From Pseudomonadota bacterium (lineage in GTDB: Bacteria; Pseudomonadota; Gammaproteobacteria; Xanthomonadales; Xanthomonadaceae): DNA of 5,270 nucleotides. The position numbers and the translations under genes are program-made. The DNA lies in NCBI GenBank assembly GCA_023399815.1, contig JAEWOJ010000001.1:1-5270 (forward strand), written 5' to 3'. Every line of letters begins with the position of its first letter. Positions within the stretch are counted from its first letter, which is position 1. Shown piece after piece: positions 1-4,663 of the stretch. The notes beneath the pieces were generated by a model. The model was not told the DNA's origin and did not search any database. It saw only the letters and a list, made by a program, of their open reading frames with translations.

Positions 1-383
1 CCTGCATGCAGCTGGTGATGCGTCCGGAGCAGTTCGACATCATCGTCACCACCAACCTGTTCGGCGACATCATCTCCGACCTGTGCGCCGGCCTGGTCGG
101 CGGCCTGGGCCTGGCCCCGGGCGCGAACATCGGCGAGGGCGCTGCGATCTTCGAGGCCGTGCACGGCACCGCGCCGGACATCGCCGGCAAGGGCATCGCC
201 AACCCCTGCGCGCTGCTGCTGGGCGCGGCGCAGATGCTGGACCACGTCGGCCAGCCGGAAAACGCCGAGCGCCTGCGCAAGGCCATCGTCGCCACCATGG
301 AGGCCAAGGATTCGCTGACCGGCGACCTGGGCGGCACCGGCGGCACCATGGATTTCGCCCGGGCCATCGCCAGCCGCCTGTAA
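1..383 (+). CDS. icd: NAD-dependent isocitrate dehydrogenase, C-terminal part (5' end outside window)
   Basis: This enzyme oxidatively decarboxylates isocitrate to 2-oxoglutarate in the TCA cycle, in the cytoplasm. The reading frame is already open at base 3 and ends at TAA 381-383, giving about 126 residues of a family near 335 aa, so the upstream two thirds are missing. The motif NLFGDIISD (about bases 54-80) carries the two aspartates equivalent to E. coli Icd D307 and D311, which bind Mg-isocitrate. The cofactor loop HGTAPDIAGKGIANP follows at about 162-206. Where the NADP enzyme of E. coli has Lys344, Tyr345 and Val351, this one has Asp, Ile and Ala, the pattern of NAD-specific members (family knowledge). 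The end reads GDLGGTGGTMDFARAI, usual for the beta-decarboxylating dehydrogenases. LeuB or tartrate dehydrogenase are relatives, but the loop fits NAD-IDH better. The gene is followed 16 bases later by a strong terminator, so it ends its transcription unit. Confidence 0.93.
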   Translation, partial: CMQLVMRPEQFDIIVTTNLFGDIISDLCAGLVGGLGLAPGANIGEGAAIFEAVHGTAPDIAGKGIANPCALLLGAAQMLDHVGQPENAERLRKAIVATMEAKDSLTGDLGGTGGTMDFARAIASRL

Positions 384-399
384 GCAGACAGCCAATCCG

Positions 400-436
400 G
401 AAAGAAGAAGGGCGCCATCGGCGCCCTTCTTCTTTC
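400..436. terminator. Intrinsic terminator of icd, perfect 17-bp stem
   Basis: Bases 400-416 and 420-436 are exact reverse complements separated by only three bases (atc). The inner part is G+C rich (gggcgcc) and the outer part is purine/pyrimidine rich, so the 3' arm itself ends in a T-rich tract (ttcttcttt) on the plus strand and likewise on the minus strand. It can therefore stop transcription from icd and possibly also from the convergent gene at 608-1370. It begins 16 bases after the icd stop codon. Confidence 0.9.
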
Positions 437-450
437 ATGCAATCCGATGC

Positions 451-477
451 CTGCAGGACCTGCAGGACCTGTAGGAG
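451..477. repeat. Three tandem 9-bp units at the edge of the REP element
   Basis: The units ctgcaggac (451-459), ctgcaggac (460-468) and ctgtaggag (469-477) follow one another without a gap. The third unit is the head of the REP arm that starts at 470-471, so the first two look like degenerate copies of the REP head. A matching near-duplication of the head is seen on the other side (565-574 and 575-584). Confidence 0.7.
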
Positions 478-574
478 CGACGCCAGTCGCGATGGGGCTT
501 GCGCAGATCCAGCCCCATCATCCTTGTGCGAAGATTCACGGGGGAAGCCCCTCGCGACTGGCGTCGCTCCTACA
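470..574. repeat. GTAG-type REP doublet (REPIN-like inverted pair)
   Basis: Bases 470-492 and 552-574 are perfect 23-bp inverted repeats. Each arm starts (read inward) with GTAGGA followed by a small hairpin (gcgac, loop gcca, gtcgc at 477-490). Pairing continues further inward after one extra base at 493: 494-500 pairs with 545-551. A GTAG head beside a hairpin is the known layout of REP sequences served by RAYT transposases (TnpA_REP), described in Stenotrophomonas and other gammaproteobacteria. Two arms facing each other across about 100 bp match the REPIN form. The element lies between two convergent genes, the usual place. No transposase gene is in the window. After transcription it would fold into a long hairpin at the 3' side of either gene. 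Confidence 0.85.
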
Positions 575-607
575 CGCTCCTGCAAAAGCACAAAAGCAGG
601 CGGGCAA

Positions 608-1370
608 TCAGTTGCGCGACTGCAGCTTGGACAGCAGGCGCAGGAACTCGATGTACAGCCACACCAGCGTCACCATCAGGCCGAAGGCGCCGTACCACTC
701 CATGTACTTCGGCGCGCCGGCTTCCACGCCGCTCTCGATGAAATCGAAATCCAGCGCCAGGTTCAGCGCGGCGATCACCACCACGAACAGGCTGAAGCCG
801 ATGCCGATCAGCCCCGATTCGTGGATGTAGGGGATGCCGATGTTGAAGAAGCCCAGCACGATGGTCGCCAGGTAGACCAGCGCGATGCCGCCGGTGGCTG
901 CGACCACGCCGAGCTTGAAGTCCTCCGTGGCCTTGATCAGGCCGCTGCGGCAGGCGAACAGCAGCGCGAACAGCGTGCCGAAGGTCAGCAGCACCGCCTT
1001 GGAACACGATGCCATGGAAGCGCGCCTCGTAGATCGCCGAGATCGTGCCCAGGAACAGGCCTTCGGCCAAGGCGTAGGGCGGTGCGCTGACCGGCGCCCA
1101 GCTCTTCTTGAAGACGGTCGCCATCGCCAGCACGAAGTCGCCGATCAGGCCGCCCCACAGGTACAGGCGTGCGCCGGCGGCGAGTTCGCCGCTGTCGGTC
1201 AGCGTGTGGTTCCAGGCGAAGGCCGCGGTCAGCACGGCCAGCAACAGCAGGATGCCGGTCCTGTTGACGATGCCGTCGAGGATCATGGCGTCGGCGTCGC
1301 GCGAGACCACGGTGCCGCTGCCAAGGTCGAGGAAAGTGGAATCGGAAAGGGTGGGATTGCCGCTGCGCAT
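608..1370 (-). pseudogene. Bax inhibitor-1/YccA family membrane protein, split by a single-base frameshift
   Basis: The product would be an inner-membrane protein of about 253 residues of the BaxI_1 (BI-1/YccA-like) family, whose bacterial role is poorly known. I choose ATG 1368-1370 because GGGAG lies six bases before it, and the protein then begins MRSGNPTLSDSTFLDLG, as I recall for xanthomonad members. Residues 1-124 read in one frame down to FHGIVFQ, then the frame is lost. The rest (AVLLTFGTLFALLFA... to QSRN, stop at 608-610) lies in another minus frame. Removing one of the two T bases at 999-1000 turns TTC CAA GGC GGT into TTC CAG GCG GTG and joins both parts into one protein. About seven hydrophobic segments are visible: three before the break (first near residues 39-53) and four after it. 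Both halves look well conserved, so a sequencing error or very recent mutation is likely. An internal ATG at 1013-1015 could start only the C-terminal half. Confidence 0.88.
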
Positions 1371-1436
1371 GAGGGACTCCCGGAGGGACGGGGATGTCCG
1401 CAGCATGACCAACCGCTGTCGCGATGAAATCCGCCG

Positions 1437-1465
1437 TTGACAGACTGCTCCGCAGTTCCGACAAT
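1437..1465 (+). promoter_or_regulatory. Sigma-70-type promoter of the Pro-Arg-His tRNA operon
   Basis: A perfect -35 TTGACA (1437-1442) is followed after 17 bases by GACAAT (1460-1465, four of six matches to TATAAT). The predicted start near 1472 leaves a leader of about 30 bases before tRNA-Pro. The bases just after the -10 are G+C rich (agccgacc), as in stable-RNA promoters under stringent control (inference). The spacer contains a 5-bp palindrome, actgc/gcagt (1444-1456). Confidence 0.7.
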
Positions 1466-1503
1466 AGCCGACCTTTCGGGGGGAACCTCGGGAGATTCAC
1501 CGC

Positions 1504-1580
1504 CGGGGTATAGCGCAGTCTGGTAGCGCGCCTGCTTTGGGAGCAGGATGTCGGGGGTTCGAATCCCTCTACCCCGACCA
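1504..1580 (+). tRNA. tRNA-Pro(TGG)
   Basis: The acceptor arms CGGGGTA (1504-1510) and TACCCCG (1570-1576) pair fully. Base A1577 is the discriminator and the CCA end (1578-1580) is encoded. The anticodon stem CCTGC/GCAGG encloses the loop TTTGGGA, giving anticodon TGG at 1538-1540, which reads CCA and, with the usual modification at U34, other proline codons. The T loop TTCGAAT is present. It is the first gene of a tRNA operon with Arg and His, 44 bases before the next gene. Confidence 0.98.
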
Positions 1581-1624
1581 TCCGATGCGACCAGCGCGTG
1601 TTGGAGTGCGACGATCCGGTCAGA

Positions 1625-1701
1625 GCGCCCGTAGCTCAACTGGATAGAGCACCGGCCTTCTAAGCCGGCGGTTACAGGTTCGATTCCTGTCGGGCGCGCC
1701 A
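1625..1701 (+). tRNA. tRNA-Arg(TCT)
   Basis: The acceptor arms GCGCCCG (1625-1631) and CGGGCGC (1691-1697) pair perfectly, with discriminator G1698 and encoded CCA 1699-1701. The anticodon stem CCGGC/GCCGG (1652-1656, 1664-1668) holds the loop CTTCTAA and anticodon TCT (1659-1661), which reads AGA and AGG, rare codons in a G+C-rich genome. The T loop is TTCGATT. The gene lies between tRNA-Pro and tRNA-His with short spacers (44 and 33 bases), consistent with one transcript. Confidence 0.98.
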
Positions 1702-1734
1702 ATCGGCGCAAGCGGTGGGTTGTTGTCTTCAGTG

Positions 1735-1811
1735 GTGGCTGTAGCTCAGTTGGTTAGAGTACTGGATTGTGATTCCAGTGGTCGGGGGTTCGAATCCCCT
1801 CAGCCACCCCA
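1735..1811 (+). tRNA. tRNA-His(GTG)
   Basis: The acceptor arms GTGGCTG (1735-1741) and CAGCCAC (1801-1807) pair fully. The discriminator is C1808 and CCA (1809-1811) is encoded. The base before the gene, G1734, can pair with C1808 and is the extra G-1 that histidyl-tRNA synthetase needs; in bacteria RNase P leaves it on the mature tRNA, so the RNA effectively starts at 1734. The anticodon stem CTGGA/TCCAG holds GTG at 1769-1771. It is the third gene of the Pro-Arg-His group. Confidence 0.98.
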
Positions 1812-1823
1812 TTGAACAAAACG

Positions 1824-1842
1824 CCGGGAGGTGCATTCCCGG
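1824..1842 (+). other. Hairpin after tRNA-His, possible weak terminator or processing stem
   Basis: Bases ccggga (1824-1829) and tcccgg (1837-1842) form a 6-bp G+C-rich stem with a 7-base loop, 12 bases after the tRNA-His CCA. No T tract follows, so an efficient intrinsic terminator is doubtful. It may mark the end of the Pro-Arg-His transcript or a processing site before the next promoter. Confidence 0.35.
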
Positions 1843-1844
1843 GG

Positions 1845-1873
1845 TTGAAAGAATTGACGGGTGCAGGTAACAT
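1845..1873 (+). promoter_or_regulatory. Sigma-70-type promoter of the first tRNA-Lys gene
   Basis: TTGAAA (1845-1850, five of six matches to the -35 consensus) and TAACAT (1868-1873, four of six matches to TATAAT) are separated by exactly 17 bases. The predicted start near 1880 gives a leader of about 11 bases before the tRNA at 1891. A second hexamer, TTGACG at 1854-1859, is closer to the -35 consensus but has no -10 at a workable distance. Confidence 0.6.
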
Positions 1874-1890
1874 TTGCTCCCTGATTTTCA

Positions 1891-1966
1891 GGGCCGTTAG
1901 CTCAGTTGGTAGAGCAGTTGACTCTTAATCAATAGGTCCAAGGTTCGAATCCTTGACGGCCCACCA
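1891..1966 (+). tRNA. tRNA-Lys(CTT), first copy
   Basis: The acceptor arms GGGCCGT (1891-1897) and ACGGCCC (1956-1962) pair fully, with discriminator A1963 and encoded CCA 1964-1966. The anticodon stem GTTGA/TCAAT has one G-T pair and encloses CTCTTAA, with anticodon CTT at 1924-1926. This reads AAG, which is by far the main lysine codon in the protein genes of this window. The sequence matches a second copy at 2074-2149 except at one acceptor base pair. It has its own promoter and a terminator directly after it. Confidence 0.98.
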
Positions 1967-1972
1967 ATCAAG

Positions 1973-2003
1973 ACAGCCATTCGGTACATCGGATGGCTGT
2001 TTT
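1973..2003 (+). terminator. Intrinsic terminator after the first tRNA-Lys
   Basis: Bases acagccat (1973-1980) pair with atggctgt (1993-2000), and the stem extends inward through 1981-1983/1990-1992 with one T-G pair, leaving a 6-base loop. A run of four T (2000-2003) follows. It starts seven bases after the tRNA CCA, so the two Lys genes are unlikely to share one efficient transcript. Confidence 0.8.
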
Positions 2004-2073
2004 CCCATCAAGTGAGGGTTCCGCGTTTTTCGCAGGAATCCGGTGCCGCGAAATGGGCGCGCACCAGTGTTAC

Positions 2074-2149
2074 GGGCTGTTAGCTCAGTTGGTAGAGCAG
2101 TTGACTCTTAATCAATAGGTCCAAGGTTCGAATCCTTGACAGCCCACCA
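2074..2149 (+). tRNA. tRNA-Lys(CTT), second copy
   Basis: The acceptor arms GGGCTGT (2074-2080) and ACAGCCC (2139-2145) pair fully, with discriminator A2146 and encoded CCA 2147-2149. The anticodon is CTT at 2107-2109. It differs from the first copy only at position 5 (C to T, base 2078) and its partner at position 68 (G to A, base 2141), a compensatory change that keeps the stem. The flanks of the two copies are not alike. I could not find a convincing promoter in the 70 bases before it, so it may depend on read-through or on a weak promoter. Confidence 0.98.
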
Positions 2150-2152
2150 GAC

Positions 2153-2186
2153 AAGGGCATCCGCTGCGGTGGGTGCCCTTTTCTTT
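2153..2186 (+). terminator. Intrinsic terminator after the second tRNA-Lys
   Basis: Bases 2153-2162 (aagggcatcc) pair with 2171-2180 (gggtgccctt) in a 10-bp stem with one T-G pair, and the T-rich tract ttttcttt (2179-2186) follows. The hairpin begins four bases after the encoded CCA. Confidence 0.8.
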
Positions 2187-2234
2187 GTCCGACTCCCCGG
2201 CGGCACCCCCTCGGCCATCGGCAGGCGAGGGCAG

Positions 2235-2256
2235 GAGCCGCTCCCGGCGGTTTTTT
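2235..2256 (+). terminator. Possible short hairpin with T6 tract before tRNA-Leu
   Basis: Bases ccgc (2238-2241) and gcgg (2247-2250) form a short stem that can be extended by weaker A-T and G-T pairs (2235-2237 with 2251-2253), followed directly by six T (2251-2256). It has the look of an intrinsic terminator, but the stem is short and a better terminator lies 50 bases upstream. It may separate tRNA-Leu from the Lys genes. Confidence 0.35.
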
Positions 2257-2267
2257 GCCCGCGGGTC

Positions 2268-2276
2268 TGCAACAAT
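2268..2276 (+). promoter_or_regulatory. Extended -10 element, probable tRNA-Leu promoter
   Basis: TGC (2268-2270) followed by AACAAT (2271-2276) forms a TGn extended -10 with four of six matches. The predicted start near 2283 lies about five bases before the tRNA. There is no clear -35 hexamer at 16-18 bases upstream (the region is cggttttt), which is tolerable for extended -10 promoters. Confidence 0.4.
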
Positions 2277-2287
2277 GCCGGCCGGAC

Positions 2288-2372
<85 letters not shown>

Positions 2373-2398
2373 TCCGTGGGTCGGCCGGATGGCCTTCA

Positions 2399-2431
2399 GG
2401 CGCACCTGTCCAGCGACAGGCTGGAAGCGCC
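2399..2431 (+). other. Hairpin in the tig leader
   Basis: An inner stem cctgtc/gacagg (2405-2410, 2415-2420, loop cagc) sits inside an outer stem ggcgc/gcgcc (2399-2403, 2427-2431) with an asymmetric internal loop. It lies in the 169-base gap between tRNA-Leu and tig. It may be a processing or stability element if tig is co-transcribed with the tRNA; nothing more can be said. I see no clear promoter in the rest of this gap. Confidence 0.4.
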
Positions 2432-2541
2432 AGCCGGAATCGGCGAAACTACAGGGCTGCGGCGGAATCAAGCATCCGTCGGAAACCGTTCATCTTCCAC
2501 ATCGTGCCGGGGCCAGGGCGCCACCGGTGGCAGGAGTCCAC

Positions 2542-3837
2542 ATGCAAGCTTCGATCGAATCCACCGGCAACCTGGAACGCCGCCTGACCTTCTCCCTGCC
2601 GGAGGAGCGCCTGCGCGGCCACATCGATGGCCGCCTCGGCGAGATCGCCCGCACCGTGCGCATCAAGGGCTTCCGTCCGGGCAAGGTGCCGGCCAAGGTG
2701 GTGGAGCAGCGTTTCGGACAGCAGGTGCGCGCCGAAGCGATGGACGGCCTGCTGCGCGAGACCTTCGACGCCGCGCTGCGCGAACATGAGCTGCGCATCG
2801 CCGGCAACCCGCGCATCGACAAGGCCGGCGACGGCGAATTCGACTTCGTCGCCACCGTCGAACTGGTGCCGGACTTCGGCGACGTCGACGTGACCAAGCT
2901 GACCGTCGTGCGCCACGCCGCCGAAGTCACCGATGCCGACATCGACCAGATGATCGAGAACCTGCGCCAGCAGCGCCGCACCTGGAAGGCGGTCGCGCGC
3001 GGCGTGCAGGAAGGCGATCTGGTCGCGCTGGAAACCTGGTCGCAGGCCGGCGACGAGCGCCTGCCGGCGGAAGGCAGCGAGAAGGGCACGATCATCGTCG
3101 GCCAGGGCATGATGTTCGAGCAGATCGAGCAGGGCCTGGTCGGCCTGGCCAAGGGCGAGGAAAAGACGCTGGACGCCGCCTTCCCGGCCGACTGGCGCGT
3201 GCCGGCGCTGGCCGGCAAGAGCGTCAAGGTCACGGTCAAGGCCACCGAGGTGTCCGAGCCGGTGGTGCCGGACGTCGATGCCGCCTTCATCAAGAGCTTC
3301 GGCGTGAAGACCGGCGAACTGGAGCAGTTCCGCGCCGACATCCGCTCCAACCTGGAGCGCGAGCTCAAGGGTGCGCTGATGAACCGCCTGCGCCGCGAAG
3401 TGGGCGAGCAGCTGATCGCCGCCTATGCCCACGTCGAGCTGCCGCCGCGCCTGGTCGAGAACGAAGCCCGCGCCATGCTGGCCCAGCAGATCGACGCGAT
3501 CCGCCGCCAGGGCGGCAACCCGGGCAACGTGCCGGCCGACGCGCACGAAGGCTTCAAGGATGCCGCTTCCAAGCGCGTGCTGGTCGGCCTGCTGGTCGGC
3601 GAGGTGGCCCGCAAGAACGACCTGCGCCTGGACCCGAAGCGCCTGAACGAAACCATGCGCCTGATCGCCTCGACCTACGAAGAGCCGGAGCAGGTCATTG
3701 AGATGTACCGCAACGACCCCCAGCTGATGGGAGGCCTGCAGAACCGCGTGATGGAAGAGCAGGTCATCGACTGGATCGCCGAGCGTGCCCAGCACACCGA
3801 GCAGGCGCTGTCGTTCCAGGACGCGATCCGCCCGTAA
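2542..3837 (+). CDS. tig: Trigger factor, ribosome-bound chaperone and peptidyl-prolyl isomerase
   Basis: Trigger factor binds the ribosome at the exit tunnel and shields new polypeptides; it also has prolyl isomerase activity. I take ATG 2542 because AGGAG (2532-2536) sits five bases before it and the protein then starts MQASIESTGNLERRLTFSLP, like the family; the open frame reaches further upstream only through tRNA-Leu and spacer DNA. The product has 431 residues, the usual length. The N-terminal domain carries the ribosome-binding signature GFRPGKVP at residues 43-50, the same position as in E. coli. The FKBP-like isomerase domain begins at GDLVALE (158-164) and runs to about 242, with GQGMMFEQIEQGLVGLAKGE inside. 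The helical C-terminal substrate-cradling domain follows to the end. Codon use is uniform and G+C rich. It is followed by clpP 73 bases downstream, the conserved tig-clpP-clpX order. The product is soluble and cytoplasmic. Confidence 0.98.
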   Translation: MQASIESTGNLERRLTFSLPEERLRGHIDGRLGEIARTVRIKGFRPGKVPAKVVEQRFGQQVRAEAMDGLLRETFDAALREHELRIAGNPRIDKAGDGEFDFVATVELVPDFGDVDVTKLTVVRHAAEVTDADIDQMIENLRQQRRTWKAVARGVQEGDLVALETWSQAGDERLPAEGSEKGTIIVGQGMMFEQIEQGLVGLAKGEEKTLDAAFPADWRVPALAGKSVKVTVKATEVSEPVVPDVDAAFIKSFGVKTGELEQFRADIRSNLERELKGALMNRLRREVGEQLIAAYAHVELPPRLVENEARAMLAQQIDAIRRQGGNPGNVPADAHEGFKDAASKRVLVGLLVGEVARKNDLRLDPKRLNETMRLIASTYEEPEQVIEMYRNDPQLMGGLQNRVMEEQVIDWIAERAQHTEQALSFQDAIRP

Positions 3838-3854
3838 GGCGGTCGCTCCACCCG

Positions 3855-3875
3855 CCCCGCGCCCTTGGCGCGGGG
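3855..3875. other. 9-bp G+C-rich hairpin between tig and clpP
   Basis: Bases ccccgcgcc (3855-3863) and ggcgcgggg (3867-3875) are exact reverse complements with a three-base loop. The T content after it (tgatgttt) is weak, so it may terminate only partly or protect the tig message 3' end. Its 3' arm and loop overlap the -35 part of the sigma-32-like promoter listed next, so the two roles would share the same bases. Confidence 0.6.
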
Positions 3876-3891
3876 TGATGTTTCCCCATCA
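3864..3891 (+). promoter_or_regulatory. Putative sigma-32 (RpoH) heat-shock promoter of clpP
   Basis: CTTGGC (3864-3869) resembles the heat-shock -35 CTTGAA, and CCCCATCA (3884-3891) matches six of the seven fixed bases of the -10 CCCCATNT. They are separated by 14 bases, inside the range known for RpoH promoters. The predicted start near 3897-3898 lies just before the clpP ATG at 3911. In E. coli clpPX is part of the sigma-32 regulon, which supports the reading. No experimental evidence is visible in the sequence. Confidence 0.55.
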
Positions 3892-3910
3892 AGAGTAGGT
3901 GCCCCACGTA

Positions 3911-4537
3911 ATGGACAACCGAGCCAAAGCCCTGAACCTGGTTCCGATGGTGGTCGAGCAGACCAGCCGCGGCGAGCGCGCCTATGACATCTATTCGCGC
4001 CTGCTGAAGGAACGCCTGATCTTCCTGGTCGGTCCGATCGACGACCACATGGCGAACCTGGTGGTGGCGCAGCTGCTGTTCCTGGAAGCGGAAAACCCGG
4101 AAAAGGACATCAGCATCTACATCAACTCGCCTGGCGGCGTGGTCACCGCCGGCATGGCGATCTACGACACCATGCAGTACATCAAGCCGGACGTGAGCAC
4201 CATCTGCGTCGGCCAGGCCGCCTCGATGGGCGCGCTGCTGCTGGCGTCGGGCGCGGCCGGCAAGCGCTTCGCGCTGCCGAATTCGCGGGTGATGATCCAC
4301 CAGCCGCTGGGCGGCTTCCAGGGCCAGGCCACCGACATCGACATCCACGCGCGCGAGATCCTGACCCTGCGCGCGCGGCTGAACGAGGTGCTGGCCAAGC
4401 ACACCGGCCAGTCGCTGGAGACCATCGCGCGCGACACCGAGCGCGACAACTTCAAGAGCGCCGCCGACGCCCAGGCCTATGGCCTGGTGGACCAGGTGCT
4501 GGAGCGTCGTCCCGATGAGTCGATCCAGCCGTCGTAA
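3911..4537 (+). CDS. clpP: ClpP, proteolytic subunit of the ATP-dependent Clp protease
   Basis: ClpP (peptidase family S14) assembles into a barrel of two seven-membered rings and degrades proteins fed by ClpX or ClpA. The protein has 208 residues from ATG 3911, close to the 207 of E. coli. The catalytic triad is Ser105 in GQAASMGALLL, His130 in MIHQPLGG and Asp179 in TERDNF, each six positions before its E. coli counterpart (S111, H136, D185). The oxyanion-region motif INSPGG is at 71-76. The residues before YDIYSRLL should be removed as a short propeptide, as known for the family. A GTG at 3899 is in frame but would add only VPHV. The ATG is preferred because homologues start MDNR, the AGG at 3897-3899 is the only plausible though distant ribosome site, and a start at 3899 would coincide with the predicted transcript start. 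It lies between tig and clpX, with 126 bases before clpX. Confidence 0.98.
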   Translation: MDNRAKALNLVPMVVEQTSRGERAYDIYSRLLKERLIFLVGPIDDHMANLVVAQLLFLEAENPEKDISIYINSPGGVVTAGMAIYDTMQYIKPDVSTICVGQAASMGALLLASGAAGKRFALPNSRVMIHQPLGGFQGQATDIDIHAREILTLRARLNEVLAKHTGQSLETIARDTERDNFKSAADAQAYGLVDQVLERRPDESIQPS

Positions 4538-4552
4538 CCGGCGCAAGTAGCC

Positions 4553-4570
4553 GAAAACACGGCGTTTTCT
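4553..4570 (+). terminator. Weak hairpin with T tract after clpP
   Basis: Bases gaaaac (4553-4558) and gttttc (4564-4569) pair around a five-base loop (acggc), and the 3' arm supplies a TTTT run. It lies 15 bases after the clpP stop. The stem is short and A+T rich compared with the other terminators here, so it would at most attenuate read-through into clpX. Confidence 0.35.
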
Positions 4571-4587
4571 GCAGGGTCGGAACTGGA

Positions 4588-4616
4588 CTGGCGTCCATCC
4601 GGCCCTGTGCTATTCT
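4588..4616 (+). promoter_or_regulatory. Extended -10 promoter in front of clpX
   Basis: TGC (4608-4610) plus TATTCT (4611-4616, four of six matches to TATAAT) forms an extended -10. The -35 position 17 bases upstream is ctggcg (4588-4593), a poor match. The predicted start near 4623 leaves a leader of about 40 bases before the ATG at 4664. It implies that clpX can be made independently of clpP (inference). Confidence 0.5.
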
Positions 4617-4626
4617 CGAAATCGAA

Positions 4627-4643
4627 CCCCCTGTTCACGGGGG
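4627..4643 (+). other. C5/G5 hairpin at the 5' end of the predicted clpX leader
   Basis: Five C (4627-4631) face five G (4639-4643) across the loop tgttcac. If transcription starts near 4623, this stem caps the 5' end of the clpX message. The G-rich arm continues as gggggag, which resembles a ribosome site but lies about 18 bases before the ATG, too far for normal use. The nearer candidate is TAAG at 4654-4657. Confidence 0.45.
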
Positions 4644-4663
4644 AGCAACTGGGTAAGCGAAGC

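Noticed and set aside
451..584. CRISPR array or insertion-sequence end
   Set aside because: The repeats are palindromic REP arms and short head duplications without regular spacers, and no transposase or cas gene is nearby.
608..1015. Independent small membrane protein starting at ATG 1013-1015 (minus strand)
   Set aside because: Its first residues (MASCSK) come from the shifted reading of the full-length gene, and the rest is the exact C-terminal half of the same family, so it is better read as part of the broken gene.
83..1090. Plus-strand open frame of 335 codons spanning icd, the REP element and the BI-1 gene
   Set aside because: It crosses a terminator and a repeat and overlaps two genes in other frames; its Arg-rich sequence is a G+C artefact.
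2026..2054. Candidate promoter for the second tRNA-Lys (tttttc, 17 bases, cgaaat)
   Set aside because: Both hexamers match poorly (three of six for the -10), and the stretch also forms a tttcgc/gcgaaa inverted repeat; not strong enough to annotate.
2449..3795. Long minus-strand open frame of 448 codons over tig
   Set aside because: It is the shadow of the G+C-rich trigger factor gene; the plus-strand product has all family motifs and the antisense product has no recognisable pattern.
3764..4546. Minus-strand open frame of 260 codons over clpP
   Set aside because: It is antisense to a clear ClpP gene with an intact catalytic triad, and is rich in His, Arg and Gly as expected for shadow translation.
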